Shown here piece after piece: positions 44,179-52,390 of a stretch of 64,000 nt of DNA. The stretch is taken from positions 1 to 64,000 of the forward strand of contig NZ_JADEKP010000003.1 in NCBI RefSeq assembly GCF_015234215.1. The letters run 5' to 3'. The position numbers and the translations under genes are program-made. Below the pieces are notes generated by a model. It was given only the letters and a program-made list of their open reading frames with translations, did no database searches and had not been told where the DNA came from. Within the stretch, counting starts at the first letter, position 1. Each line of letters begins with the position of its first letter. The stretch is from Clostridium chrysemydis. Lineage in GTDB: Bacteria > Bacillota > Clostridia > Clostridiales > Clostridiaceae.

Positions 44179-44972
44179 TGGTAGATAATGTTTTAACACC
44201 AAGTCCATATAAAATAATAAAAGTTACAAAAGAAAGTGACAGTGAGTATACATACAGAGTAGCTACTGACATAGTGCCAGAACATGGTCAATTTTTACAA
44301 CTTTCAATACCAAAGATCGGGGAAGCTCCTATTTCTGTAAGTGCCTTTGGAGAAGGATATTTAGACTTTACTATCCGTCCAGTAGGTAAAGTTACAGACT
44401 GTATATTTAACTTAGAAGCTGGGGATACAATGTTTTTAAGAGGACCATACGGAAAAGGATGGCCTATAGATAAATTTAAAGGTAAAAATATTGTAATAGT
44501 AGCTGGAGGAACTGGTGTTGCACCAGTAAGAAGTTTAATAAACGAATTCTACAAAAATGATGGTATGGCTGAAAGCGTAAATCTTATTTTAGGATTTAAA
44601 AGCGAGGGCGGAATATTATTTAAAGATGAATTAGAGAAATGGAAAGAAAAGTTTAACACAATCTACACTCTAGATAATGGAGTAAAAGAAGGTTTTGAGC
44701 AAGGTATGGTAACTAAACATTTAGATAAATTACCATTAAACAAATTCTCTGATAATTATGAGGTTATAATAGTAGGGCCTCCTGTAATGATGCATTTTAC
44801 AGCTTTAGATTTCTTAAACTTAAATGTACCAGAAGAAAAAATATGGGTTTCATTTGAAAGAAAAATGTCTTGCGGAGTTGGTAAATGTGGACACTGCAGA
44901 ATTAATGAAACTTATGTATGTACTGAAGGACCAGTATTTAATTACACTAAGGCAAAGACATTATTAGATTAG
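44178..44972 (+). CDS. asrB: Anaerobic sulfite reductase subunit B
   Basis: 264 residues. FAD/NAD(P)H-binding oxidoreductase of ferredoxin reductase type: LRGPYGKGWPIDKFKGKNIVIVAGGTGVAPVRSLINEF (pyridine nucleotide site, about 94-130) and a C-terminal 2Fe-2S motif SCGVGKCGHCRINETYVC (about 233-250). It takes electrons from NADH for the AsrC siroheme centre. It starts within the asrA stop codon, and asrC starts 13 bases after it. Confidence 0.95.
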   Translation: MVDNVLTPSPYKIIKVTKESDSEYTYRVATDIVPEHGQFLQLSIPKIGEAPISVSAFGEGYLDFTIRPVGKVTDCIFNLEAGDTMFLRGPYGKGWPIDKFKGKNIVIVAGGTGVAPVRSLINEFYKNDGMAESVNLILGFKSEGGILFKDELEKWKEKFNTIYTLDNGVKEGFEQGMVTKHLDKLPLNKFSDNYEVIIVGPPVMMHFTALDFLNLNVPEEKIWVSFERKMSCGVGKCGHCRINETYVCTEGPVFNYTKAKTLLD

Positions 44973-44985
44973 GAGGGTATTTACT

Positions 44986-46032
44986 ATGAATCATGATATA
45001 GATATTAAAAAAGTTAGAATAAATTGTTTCCGTCAATCAAAAGTACCTGGAGAATTCATGCTACAAATGCGTGTACCAGGAGGATTAGTGCAAGCTAAAT
45101 ACTTAAAAAACGTTCAAGAAATAGCAGAAACTTTTGGTAATGGGACATTCCATATAGGGATGAGACAAACTTTTAATGTTCCAGGAATTAAGTATGAAAA
45201 CATTGAAAAAGTTAATGAATATATAAAAAATTACATCGAAGAAGTTGAAGTAGACGAATGTAATTGTGATATGGAAGTAGATAATAGCGGGTACCCAACA
45301 ATAGGTGCTAGAAATATTATGGCTTGTATCGGTAACTCACACTGTATAAAAGCAAATGCTAATACTAAAGATATGGCAAATAAGATAGAAAAGCTAGTTT
45401 TCCCATCAAACTATCACATCAAGGTATCAGTAGCAGGTTGTCCAAACGACTGTGCTAAAGGTCATTTCCAAGACTTCGGTGTTATAGGTGAAGCTAGAAT
45501 GGAATATCATCCAGAAAGATGTATAAGCTGTGGAGCTTGCGTTAGAGCGTGTGAGCACCACTCAACTAGAGTTTTAAGCTTAAATGATAGAGGAACAATA
45601 GATAAAGATGCATGTTGCTGCGTAGGTTGTGGAGAATGTGTTTTAGCATGTCCTACAGGTGCATGGACTAGAAGACCTGAAAAGTTCTATAGAGTTGTAA
45701 TCGGAGGAAGAACAGGAAAACAAAACCCTAGAATGGGTAAAACTTTCTTAAACTTTGCAACAGAAGAAGTAGTTCTTGGAATGTTTGCTAACTGGCAAAA
45801 ATTCTCAGCTTGGGCTTTAGACTATAAACCAGAATATCTACACGGTGGTCACTTAATAGATAGAGCAGGTTACCATAAGTTTAAAGAAATAATACTAGAT
45901 GGTGTTAAATTAAACCCTGAGTGTCAAGTTGCAGAAAATATATATTGGGCTGAGACAGAATATAGATCAAATATAAATGTTAAACCAATAAGTATGCATA
46001 AATCAATAGATTCAAATAGACCAGTAAGATAA
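44986..46032 (+). CDS. asrC: Anaerobic sulfite reductase subunit C, siroheme protein
   Basis: 348 residues. Siroheme/4Fe-4S ligands of the nitrite/sulfite reductase fold: ARNIMACIGNSHCIKANA and VAGCPNDCAKGHFQDFG (about residues 100-165), followed by two ferredoxin 4Fe-4S motifs CISCGACVRACEHH and CVGCGECVLACPTG (about 183-222). It reduces sulfite to sulfide in six electron steps. AGGAGG ribosome binding site. End of the asrABC operon. Confidence 0.95.
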   Translation: MNHDIDIKKVRINCFRQSKVPGEFMLQMRVPGGLVQAKYLKNVQEIAETFGNGTFHIGMRQTFNVPGIKYENIEKVNEYIKNYIEEVEVDECNCDMEVDNSGYPTIGARNIMACIGNSHCIKANANTKDMANKIEKLVFPSNYHIKVSVAGCPNDCAKGHFQDFGVIGEARMEYHPERCISCGACVRACEHHSTRVLSLNDRGTIDKDACCCVGCGECVLACPTGAWTRRPEKFYRVVIGGRTGKQNPRMGKTFLNFATEEVVLGMFANWQKFSAWALDYKPEYLHGGHLIDRAGYHKFKEIILDGVKLNPECQVAENIYWAETEYRSNINVKPISMHKSIDSNRPVR

Positions 46033-46038
46033 AATAAA

Positions 46039-46077
46039 AAAGGTGTCTAAAGCAAATTTCTAGCTTTAGGCACCTTT
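46039..46077. terminator. Terminator between asrC and a membrane protein gene
   Basis: AAAGGTGTCTAAAGC / GCTTTAGGCACCTTT, 15 pairs with one G-T. The T-run is short on the plus side but long on the minus side, so it serves both converging genes. Confidence 0.82.
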
Positions 46078-46453
46078 AATGTTTATAAAAAATCATTAAA
46101 AAGAAATTAATTAAGCAAGTTGCAAGTCCTATAAAATGAAGCCAAAAAAAACTAACTGACCCTTCCATAGAAATAGTAGTTGTACTTTTTGAAATCCAAA
46201 TTACAAGAAATACAAATAACATCGCTCCATAGAGATGATTCGACTCATCTTTTCTAATAATTTCTATTTTTAAAAAGATAATATTTAAAATTGTTATAAA
46301 TATTCCTAAAAAACACAATACGATAATATCCTCTGATATTACTTCCATTGCATGATCATCTGTAAAAATTAAATTCAAATAAAGTTGGAAAAACATGAAT
46401 ATAGCTACGATTGACTTAGCTATGATACCTTGAATTTTTTCATTCGCGTTCAT
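46076..46453 (-). CDS. Membrane protein, four helices
   Basis: 125 residues from the ATG after GTGGAGGC; the GTG six codons earlier is part of that site. Hydrophobic segments at about 10-27, 36-56, 70-88 and 99-122. Polar loops are short (FTDDHAMEVISED; KIEIIRKDESNHLYG). No family recognised. It converges with asrC. Confidence 0.6.
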   Translation of the reverse strand: MNANEKIQGIIAKSIVAIFMFFQLYLNLIFTDDHAMEVISEDIIVLCFLGIFITILNIIFLKIEIIRKDESNHLYGAMLFVFLVIWISKSTTTISMEGSVSFFWLHFIGLATCLINFFLMIFYKH

Positions 46454-46639
46454 AAGTTTTATAGCCTCCACTTTAGTTAGATAGAAATATTATAGCAACA
46501 AAAATGTCGAATTTGAGAGAATTTATACATAATTTATAACATGTTTATACAATGTACATAAAATTTATAGGATTAAGAAATTAATCCAAATTTAGCCAAA
46601 GCAATCTTTATCATTAGAAAATAAATATTTATTTTTTTG

Positions 46640-46670
46640 TTGACTATAACGTTACGTAATAGATTAGACT
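46640..46670 (+). promoter_or_regulatory. MerR-type promoter with 19-bp spacer
   Basis: TTGACT and TAGACT are separated by 19 bases, the long spacer characteristic of MerR-activated promoters, and the spacer holds the near-perfect dyad ATAACGT-T-ACGTAAT. The TipA-like regulator just downstream probably binds here and controls itself. Confidence 0.75.
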
Positions 46671-46691
46671 AAAGATAAAGGAGGGGAAAAC

Positions 46692-47420
46692 ATGCTAACT
46701 ATAAAAGAAGTAAGTAAGCTTTGTGGCGTTACTACTCGGACTTTACATTATTACGATGAGATTGGTATTTTTAAACCTAGTTTAATAAATAATTCTGGAT
46801 ATAGATTATATAGCGAAGATAGTTTAATTAAATTACAAGAAATATTATTTTTTAAAGAGTTAGATTTTAGCTTAAAAGAAATAAAGAATATAATAAGTGA
46901 TCCAAACTATGATAGAAAATATGCATTAAATATGCAAAAAGAAATCTTAATCAAAAAGAAAAATAGAATTGAAGATTTAATAAAACTTATAAATAAAAGT
47001 ATGGATGATAGCTTTATTCTAGGTCTAGAAAAGTTTAAAGAGGAGGATATAGAAAAAATGAAAGATGATTATAAAAAGGAAGTAAAAGAGAGATGGGGAA
47101 ACACTTTAGAATATAAAGAGTTTAAAGAAAAAGGATACAGTAATAACGATAATGAAAGGTTTAAAGAAGAAATAGAGGGGATTTTTAGAAGGTTTAAAGA
47201 CGCAGTGGAATTTGGTGAAGACTCAAAGGAAGCACAAGAATTAGTTAAGGTTTGGCATGATTATATAAATAATAATTTTTATACTTGCAGTAAGGAGGTT
47301 TTATCAAATTTAGGAGATATGTATGTTTATGATGAAAGGTTTAAAAATAATATAGATAAAGACTATGAAGGGCTTTCAGAATTTATAAATAAGGCTATAA
47401 AGGTATATTGCAGTAAATAA
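46692..47420 (+). CDS. MerR-family regulator with TipAS ligand domain
   Basis: 242 residues. N-terminal MerR winged helix (MLTIKEVSKLCGVTTRTLHYYDEIGIFKPSLINNSGYRLYSEDSL, about 1-46), a long coiled-coil dimer helix (about 75-110) and a C-terminal TipAS domain (about 125-242, with YKEFKEK, HDYINNNFYTCSKEVLSNLGDMYVYDERFKNNIDKDYEGLSEFINKAIKVYC). TipAS domains bind cyclic thiopeptide antibiotics or drugs and activate exporters. The only neighbour that could be a target is the EIIB-like gene 54 bases downstream. Confidence 0.9.
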   Translation: MLTIKEVSKLCGVTTRTLHYYDEIGIFKPSLINNSGYRLYSEDSLIKLQEILFFKELDFSLKEIKNIISDPNYDRKYALNMQKEILIKKKNRIEDLIKLINKSMDDSFILGLEKFKEEDIEKMKDDYKKEVKERWGNTLEYKEFKEKGYSNNDNERFKEEIEGIFRRFKDAVEFGEDSKEAQELVKVWHDYINNNFYTCSKEVLSNLGDMYVYDERFKNNIDKDYEGLSEFINKAIKVYCSK

Positions 47421-47459
47421 TCCCTTAAAGTGGTATAATTTATTTATACAATTAAGGGA
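47421..47459 (+). promoter_or_regulatory. Inverted repeat around a -10 box before the EIIB-like gene
   Basis: TCCCTTAA at 47421 and TTAAGGGA ending at 47459 bracket a perfect TATAAT (47434-47439). It could be an operator for the EIIB-like gene. A hairpin ending the MerR transcript is also possible, though no T-run follows. Confidence 0.45.
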
Positions 47460-47474
47460 TGGTGGTATAAATAT

Positions 47475-47867
47475 ATGGTAGTTTATATTTGTTGTGCTGG
47501 CGGTGCAACTTCAGGATTATTTTGTAACAAGATTAAAAAGGAATACGAAAAATTAGGAAAGTCAGTTTACGTAGATGATATCTACACTATAAGCCGCGCA
47601 TTTAAAAAAGAGGAACTTGAAGATTATGATGTTATTTTAGCTTACGGCCCTGCTGAAAAAGTTACTAGTAGCTTTATAAGAGATTATAATATAGATAAAT
47701 TTATAAACCTTATTTTAGTATCTCCTCAAGTCAGATACAGAGTAAATGATATAAATAAAGTTTTAGAAGGTAAAAATATACCTTGTGCGCCTATAGATAT
47801 GAAGGTTTTTGGTACGATGAATGGAAAATTAGGATTAGAAACAATTGAAAATTTATTAAATAAATAA
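47475..47867 (+). CDS. PTS EIIB-like (lactose/cellobiose type) orphan protein
   Basis: 130 residues. The start IYICCAGGATSGLFCNKI matches the phosphocysteine loop of chitobiose/cellobiose IIB proteins, CxxGxSTS-like with Cys in the first loop. VYVDDIYTISRAF and YDVILAYGPAEKV follow, then VRYRVNDINKVL and APIDMKVFGTMNGKLGL, which parallels the C-terminal DMxxYGxxxG of IIB. It is alone: no IIA or IIC nearby. It may serve the IIC at 35.8 kb or have become a sensor or regulator. ATG start behind AAGGGATGG. Confidence 0.75.
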   Translation: MVVYICCAGGATSGLFCNKIKKEYEKLGKSVYVDDIYTISRAFKKEELEDYDVILAYGPAEKVTSSFIRDYNIDKFINLILVSPQVRYRVNDINKVLEGKNIPCAPIDMKVFGTMNGKLGLETIENLLNK

Positions 47868-47893
47868 AGGTTTATACTCTGTATATTTAATCA

Positions 47894-47955
47894 TATGCAT
47901 CTTTTATTCAATATTTGATAAAAATCAAAGGCTAAAAGTGAATAAAGGGTGCATA
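47894..47955 (+). promoter_or_regulatory. Leader hairpin upstream of the APC transporter gene
   Basis: ATGCATCTTTTATTCA (47895-47910) pairs along its whole length with TGAATAAAGGGTGCAT (47939-47954), all 16 positions pairing with two G-U pairs, and one more T-A pair on the outside. The loop contains a second stem, TTTGAT/ATCAAA. Both arms also resemble a stretched ArgR/AhrC box (TGAATAAA-N-ATGCA-like). There is no T-run, so it is not a simple terminator. Confidence 0.6.
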
Positions 47956-48027
47956 ATTTTATTCTGTTACATAAATTAACTCCATGATATGATAAAAATG
48001 TAAACGATATACAAAGGAGGAGATATT

Positions 48028-49446
48028 ATGTCAGAACAATCTAAAAAACTAGGACTATTTTCTTTAATAGCATTAGTAGTTAGCTCGTCAGTAGGTGCTG
48101 GAATCTTTAGCATCTCAAGTGATTTGGCGTTAGGCGCTGCGCCTGGACCAGCTTTAATAGCTTGGCTTATAGTAGGTGCTGGAATCTTGATGTTATCTTT
48201 ATCTTTCAATAATTTACTTAATAAAAAACCTGAACTTAACGGAATCTTTAGCTATGCAGAAGCTGGATTTGGAAAGTTTGGAGGGTTTTTAAGTGGCTGG
48301 GGGTACTGGCTTTCGGCTTGGCTTGGAAACGTAGCATTTGCAACTATGTTAATGAGTACACTCGCATATTTTTTCCCGGTGTTTGGGGATGGTCAAAATA
48401 TTCCATCAATCATCGGGGCTAGCATTTTGATGTGGTTATTAACATTTATAGTAAATAGGGGTGTTGAAGAAGCAGCAGTAATTAATACCCTAGTTACGTT
48501 ATTTAAGTTAATTCCTATTTTTACTTTTATAGTTATTGGAATATTTGCATTTAAATTCGACCTATTTACAATACATTTTTGGGGAAACTTCAAAGATAAC
48601 ATTACAGTTAGTAACGTCTTAGATCAAGTTAAAAGTTGCGTTATGGTAATGATGTGGGTGTTTGTTGGTATTGAAGGTGCATCTATGTTATCTTCACGTG
48701 CAAAATCTAAAAAAATAGCAGGTAAGGCTACTATTTTAGGTCTTATCGGTCTTTTAGTAATTTATGTTTTAGCATCAATAATCCCATATGGATTATTAAG
48801 TCGCGATCAACTTATGAATTTACCTACACCATCAATGGCATATATTTTAAAAGATGTTATAGGTGATTTTGGTGCTACATTTATAAATATTGGTCTTATA
48901 ATATCAATTCTTGGGTCTTGGTTATCTTGGACTATGCTTCCAGCTGAAACAACTCTTTTAATGGCAAGGTCTAATTTGCTTCCAAAGATATTTGGAAAGA
49001 CAAATAAAGCTGGATCTCCAACATTCTCATTAATTTTAACTGCTGGATTAACACAATTATTTATATTTACATTTTTGTTTACAGATAAGGCATATAACTT
49101 TGCATATTCACTTTGTACTGCGGCTATACTAATTTGTTACTTGTTTGTTGGACTTTATCAAACTAAGTTATCATTTCAAAATAGATGTGAAAAAGGTGAA
49201 ATAAAGCAATTAATTGTTGGTATTATCGCAGCAGGATTTCAACTTTTTGCAATCCTAGCATCAGGAATACAATATACTCTTTTATGCTTTATTGCGTACA
49301 TTCCAGGTATAGTATTTTTTTATGTAGCAAAAAAAGAAAATGGTAAAAAGGGTTTATCAAAAAATGAGATTTTATTAACGATTTTAATTATTATAGGAGC
49401 TTTATATGCTGTCTATCTTGTGACAGCAGGTAAAGTAACTGTATAA
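48028..49446 (+). CDS. APC-family basic amino acid exchanger (ArcD-like)
   Basis: 472 residues with about 12-13 helices. The opening LALVVSSSVGAGIFSISSDLALGAAPGPALIAWLIVGAGILMLSLSF holds the unwound helix 1 motif GxG(I)F of APC amino acid transporters, and FSYAEAGFGKFGGFLSGWGYWLSAWLGNVAF matches the arginine/ornithine and polyamine antiporter branch. WVFVGIEGASMLSSRAKSK is another branch mark. It probably exchanges arginine for ornithine, or a related pair. The aminotransferase gene 32 bases downstream suggests catabolism of the imported compound. Strong AGGAGG start. Confidence 0.85.
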   Translation: MSEQSKKLGLFSLIALVVSSSVGAGIFSISSDLALGAAPGPALIAWLIVGAGILMLSLSFNNLLNKKPELNGIFSYAEAGFGKFGGFLSGWGYWLSAWLGNVAFATMLMSTLAYFFPVFGDGQNIPSIIGASILMWLLTFIVNRGVEEAAVINTLVTLFKLIPIFTFIVIGIFAFKFDLFTIHFWGNFKDNITVSNVLDQVKSCVMVMMWVFVGIEGASMLSSRAKSKKIAGKATILGLIGLLVIYVLASIIPYGLLSRDQLMNLPTPSMAYILKDVIGDFGATFINIGLIISILGSWLSWTMLPAETTLLMARSNLLPKIFGKTNKAGSPTFSLILTAGLTQLFIFTFLFTDKAYNFAYSLCTAAILICYLFVGLYQTKLSFQNRCEKGEIKQLIVGIIAAGFQLFAILASGIQYTLLCFIAYIPGIVFFYVAKKENGKKGLSKNEILLTILIIIGALYAVYLVTAGKVTV

Positions 49447-49478
49447 AAGAAAAGACGAAGGAAGAGAGGAAAAAGGTT

Positions 49479-50600
49479 ATGAAAATTCCAAGTTTCGGTG
49501 TAGAAGAATGGTTAAATGTTTGGGAAAATGATGCTATATATGATATTGCAGGTAGCTCTATTGCATCATTTTCATTAGATGAAATTATAAGAATTGATGG
49601 AACAACTCCAGAAGAGTTTTTTAATAAATTATTAGATAGAAAAATGAATTATGGATATATAGAAGGGTCTTTAGAATTTAAGGAAGAAGTTAGTAAGTTA
49701 TATAAAACTGTTGATAAAGATAATATATTACAAACAAACGGAGCGACAGGTGCAAATATTTTAGCTTTATATTCTTTAATAGAGCCAGAGGACCACGTTA
49801 TTTCTATGCATCCTAGTTATCAACAATTATATGATATTCCAAAATCTTTTGGAGCAGAAGTAGATTTTTGGGAGATTAAAGAAGAAAATAACTGGCTACC
49901 TAGCTTAGAAGACTTAAAAAGATTAATGAAGAAAAACACTAAAATGATATGTTTAAATAATGCTAATAATCCTACAGGAACTATATTTGAAGAAGATTTC
50001 TTAAAGGAAATAGTTAAAATAGCAAAAGAATATGATGCTTATATTTTAGTAGATGAAGTGTACAAGCCTCTAGACTCTAATATATCAGTTCCAGCTATAG
50101 TTGACCTTTACGAAAAGGGAATATCAACTAACAGTTTATCTAAGACTTATTCTATTCCAGGAGTTAGGGTAGGGTGGACTGCAACTAATAAAGAACTTGC
50201 AGATATATTTAGAAAATATAGAGATTATACAATGATTTGTGCTGGGGTTTTTGATGATTTTTTAGCAGTACATGTTTTAAAAAATAAGGAAGCAGTATTA
50301 AAGAGAAATAAAGAAATAGTAAATACTAATTTAGAAATAGTTAAAGAATGGGTAAAAGATGAGCCTAGGGTATCTTTAGTATTACCAAAGCATGTATCAA
50401 CTTCATTTATAAAGTTAGATATTCCTATAGACGTTGAAACATTTTGTATCCAACTATTAAAAGAAAAAGGTGTTTTATTAGTTCCGGGAAATAGGTTTGA
50501 TGTAGAAGGTCATGCGAGGCTAGGCTATTGTACGCATACTGAAATATTAAAAAAAGGACTAAAGGAACTTTCAAATTATTTGAGGAAGTTCGATAATTAA
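49479..50600 (+). CDS. PLP-dependent aminotransferase, class I/II
   Basis: 373 residues. Fold type I features: NGATGANILALYSLIEPEDHVI (phosphate cup), NNANNPTGT (about 160-168, conserved Asn/Pro/Gly), ILVDEVY (PLP ring Asp) and SLSKTYSIPGVRVGW with the Schiff-base Lys near residue 222, plus RLGY (substrate Arg). It resembles aminotransferases that accompany amino acid transporters; the exact substrate cannot be read from sequence. Operon with the upstream APC exchanger. Confidence 0.88.
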   Translation: MKIPSFGVEEWLNVWENDAIYDIAGSSIASFSLDEIIRIDGTTPEEFFNKLLDRKMNYGYIEGSLEFKEEVSKLYKTVDKDNILQTNGATGANILALYSLIEPEDHVISMHPSYQQLYDIPKSFGAEVDFWEIKEENNWLPSLEDLKRLMKKNTKMICLNNANNPTGTIFEEDFLKEIVKIAKEYDAYILVDEVYKPLDSNISVPAIVDLYEKGISTNSLSKTYSIPGVRVGWTATNKELADIFRKYRDYTMICAGVFDDFLAVHVLKNKEAVLKRNKEIVNTNLEIVKEWVKDEPRVSLVLPKHVSTSFIKLDIPIDVETFCIQLLKEKGVLLVPGNRFDVEGHARLGYCTHTEILKKGLKELSNYLRKFDN

Positions 50601-50798
50601 ATAAAAGGACATCAATTTTAGAGTTTACAGAAATTTAGGAAATAAGCAATAAGGAGTAATTTATTTGTAAATTGTTAATTAAAATTTGAAAGTATTGAAT
50701 AAATGGCAAAAGACATAGAATTTATGGAATAAATTACAATAATATGTAATAATGAACTTATATTTAAATAAAAATTTATTATTATGTGGAGAAAATAA

Positions 50799-51152
50799 AT
50801 GAAAAGAATTTTATGTTATCCAAAATTGACACCAGTATTTAATCAAGGCAAAAAGACTCAAAATAAAGATAATAAAAGATTGGGAATAGGAAGTATAGCA
50901 GTTCTTTTGGTGTTATTTGCATCAATAATATCTTTTTTTAGTATTGATGGACTACTTGTTGGAGAATACATGTTTGGAACATTTATTCCAACGCAATATA
51001 TATCTATTATATTATTTATAATAGCTTTATATTTAAGTTGTAAATTTAAAAGTGATTATGGAGCTAGAATAGGCAAAGTGTTATCAATAGTTTGTTTAAT
51101 CTGGATGTGTATACTGCTTATAACTGGCTATATTAATTTTAACAATTGGTAG
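50799..51152 (+). CDS. Membrane protein, three helices, with N-terminal cytoplasmic tail
   Basis: 117 residues. A basic tail (MKRILCYPKLTPVFNQGKKTQNKDNKRLGIG) precedes helices at about 32-52, 62-80 and 92-110. The layout resembles small DUF4190-like two- to three-helix proteins, but I cannot assign it. Ribosome binding site TGGAG. The spacer 50601-50798 upstream is AT-rich with no other gene seen. Confidence 0.6.
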   Translation: MKRILCYPKLTPVFNQGKKTQNKDNKRLGIGSIAVLLVLFASIISFFSIDGLLVGEYMFGTFIPTQYISIILFIIALYLSCKFKSDYGARIGKVLSIVCLIWMCILLITGYINFNNW

Positions 51153-51180
51153 TTTAGCTTTTGGAAAATAAGATTTGTTT

Positions 51181-51215
51181 TATCAAACTGTTGACTAAAT
51201 GTCATCAGTTTGATA
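51181..51215. other. Inverted repeat before the shared terminator
   Basis: TATCAAACTG and CAGTTTGATA, a 10-bp perfect inverted repeat with a 15-base loop, lies just before the strong terminator. No T-run of its own. Confidence 0.35.
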
Positions 51216-51221
51216 ATTAAT

Positions 51222-51269
51222 AAAAAGAGAGCATTGATTATAATTATATAATCAATGCTCTCTTTTTAT
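51222..51269. terminator. Bidirectional terminator
   Basis: AAAAAGAGAGCATTGATTATA and its inverse form a 20-bp stem with an ATTA loop and T-runs on both strands; lies between two converging genes. Confidence 0.95.
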
Positions 51270-51272
51270 AGC

Positions 51273-51725
51273 CTAAAATTGATTTTCTATTTTGTTACCT
51301 TTTTTAGTAAGGTTTCTTATCCATTTATCAGCTATAGCTTGTTCGTGTTTTTTGAAATGCTCATATTTTTTATATTCTTTTAGAGCATGTTTTAATTTTT
51401 TATCTAAAGTTTTTTCGTCCATATCATAACTTGTATTTAATTCTGAATAAACTTTCTTTAAAGCTTTCATAGCTTGGATTTTATCTTTTTCACCTTTTAA
51501 ATTATCAGAAAGTTCTTTTAAGAAAGCTTTCTTTTCTGTTAATTTAGGGTCAGTTCCAGTTTCTGCTACAGCAATAAGGGCATCTAATCTTTCTTTTGTA
51601 TGTTCTAAAGTTATATCTCTAAATCCATCATCTATTCCATATTGTTTTAAGAATTTGTTGAAGTCTTCTAAATTATCTTCTCCACCAAATAATTTTTCTA
51701 TATCTATTTCTTCATATACTTCCAT
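51273..51725 (-). CDS. Acidic/lysine-rich helical hypothetical protein
   Basis: 150 residues, soluble and highly charged, nearly all predicted helix (LTEKKAFLKELSDNLKGEKDKIQAMKALKKVYSEL; LDKKLKHALKEYKKYEHFKKHEQAIADKWIRNL). No family recognised. The GGAGG ribosome binding site sits before this ATG; the TTG five codons upstream overlaps it. It follows a 48-residue gene by 19 bases, so both are one operon. Confidence 0.65.
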   Translation of the reverse strand: MEVYEEIDIEKLFGGEDNLEDFNKFLKQYGIDDGFRDITLEHTKERLDALIAVAETGTDPKLTEKKAFLKELSDNLKGEKDKIQAMKALKKVYSELNTSYDMDEKTLDKKLKHALKEYKKYEHFKKHEQAIADKWIRNLTKKGNKIENQF

Positions 51726-51744
51726 TTCTATTTCCTCCAATCAA

Positions 51745-51891
51745 TTAATGATGTGCAATTACACCTTCAACTTTTTCTTTTGCTTTTATTTTTGATTCCA
51801 TTTTTTCTTCTTCTTTTCTCATCTCAGCAACCTTTTCTTTTCCAGTTTTTCTTGCATCTTGATTAAATCTTCTGTCTCCATGATTACTCAT
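51745..51891 (-). CDS. 48-residue highly charged protein
   Basis: Starts MSNHGDRRFNQDARKTGKEK and continues as a lysine/glutamate-rich helix ending in GVIAHH. Preceded by a clear GAGGTG ribosome binding site at eight bases and followed at 19 bases by the 150-residue helical protein on the same strand. The size and SNHGDRRFNQDARKTGKEK-like start suggest a small nucleic-acid- or spore-related protein, but no family is recognised. Support comes from the start signal, continuous coding and operon position. Confidence 0.6.
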   Translation of the reverse strand: MSNHGDRRFNQDARKTGKEKVAEMRKEEEKMESKIKAKEKVEGVIAHH

Positions 51892-52204
51892 ATAAATCAC
51901 CTCATTAAGTATTAATTTACCTAGATAATAACACTAATGAATGATAATAAAAAATAGAAAAATTTCCATTTATAGCTATAAAAATTAAAATACATTCGCT
52001 ATAGGTTAAATAATTAAAATACTAAAGAATTACTCTCATTTAATAGGTTATAATACGTTTTTATATATGTTATTATTAAGTTAACGCTTTGGTAATTTTT
52101 AGGTTAATAGAATGTTTTTAGTTTAGACTTAAAAATGAAATTTAGAATATCAATTAGAAATAAAATTTAAAGTTTATTCTTTTAAATATTATTTCTAAAA
52201 ATAG

Positions 52205-52233
52205 TTGACAAGCTGTGAAGGAAGTAATAAAAT
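52205..52233 (+). promoter_or_regulatory. Promoter of the licT operon
   Basis: Perfect TTGACA, a 17-base spacer and TAAAAT, about 30 bases upstream of the RAT element. ATAAAACGATTACA just downstream is a weak cre-like sequence (11 of 14). Confidence 0.75.
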
Positions 52234-52264
52234 ATAGTTAATAAAACGATTACAATCAAATACC

Positions 52265-52293
52265 GAGATCGTTACTTTAAGTTAGGCGAAACC
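52265..52293 (+). promoter_or_regulatory. RAT ribonucleic antiterminator site 1
   Basis: GATCGTTACTTTAAGTTAGGCGAAACC follows the LicT/BglG/SacY RAT pattern (GGATTGTTACT...AGGCAAAACC). LicT binding folds it into the antiterminator and blocks the overlapping terminator. Confidence 0.85.
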
Positions 52294-52347
52294 TTAATTA
52301 ATGAGAAGAGATTATATTTTTAATCCTTTTGATTAATTGAGGTTTTT
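52290..52347 (+). terminator. Conditional terminator before licT
   Basis: AACCTTAATTAAT / ATTAATTGAGGTT (one G-U pair), followed by a T6 run. Its 5' arm shares the AACC end of RAT 1, so the two folds exclude each other. Confidence 0.85.
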
Positions 52348-52390
52348 TGTTTAAAATTCGAGTAACTATATATTTTAAAGAGGTGGTGTA

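Larger units (their letters stand above)
51892..52390 (+). other. Regulatory region of the beta-glucoside operon
   Basis: About 500 bases. The first 300 are AT-rich with nothing recognised. The last 190 hold the promoter, an antiterminator element and a terminator, listed separately. Confidence 0.6.
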
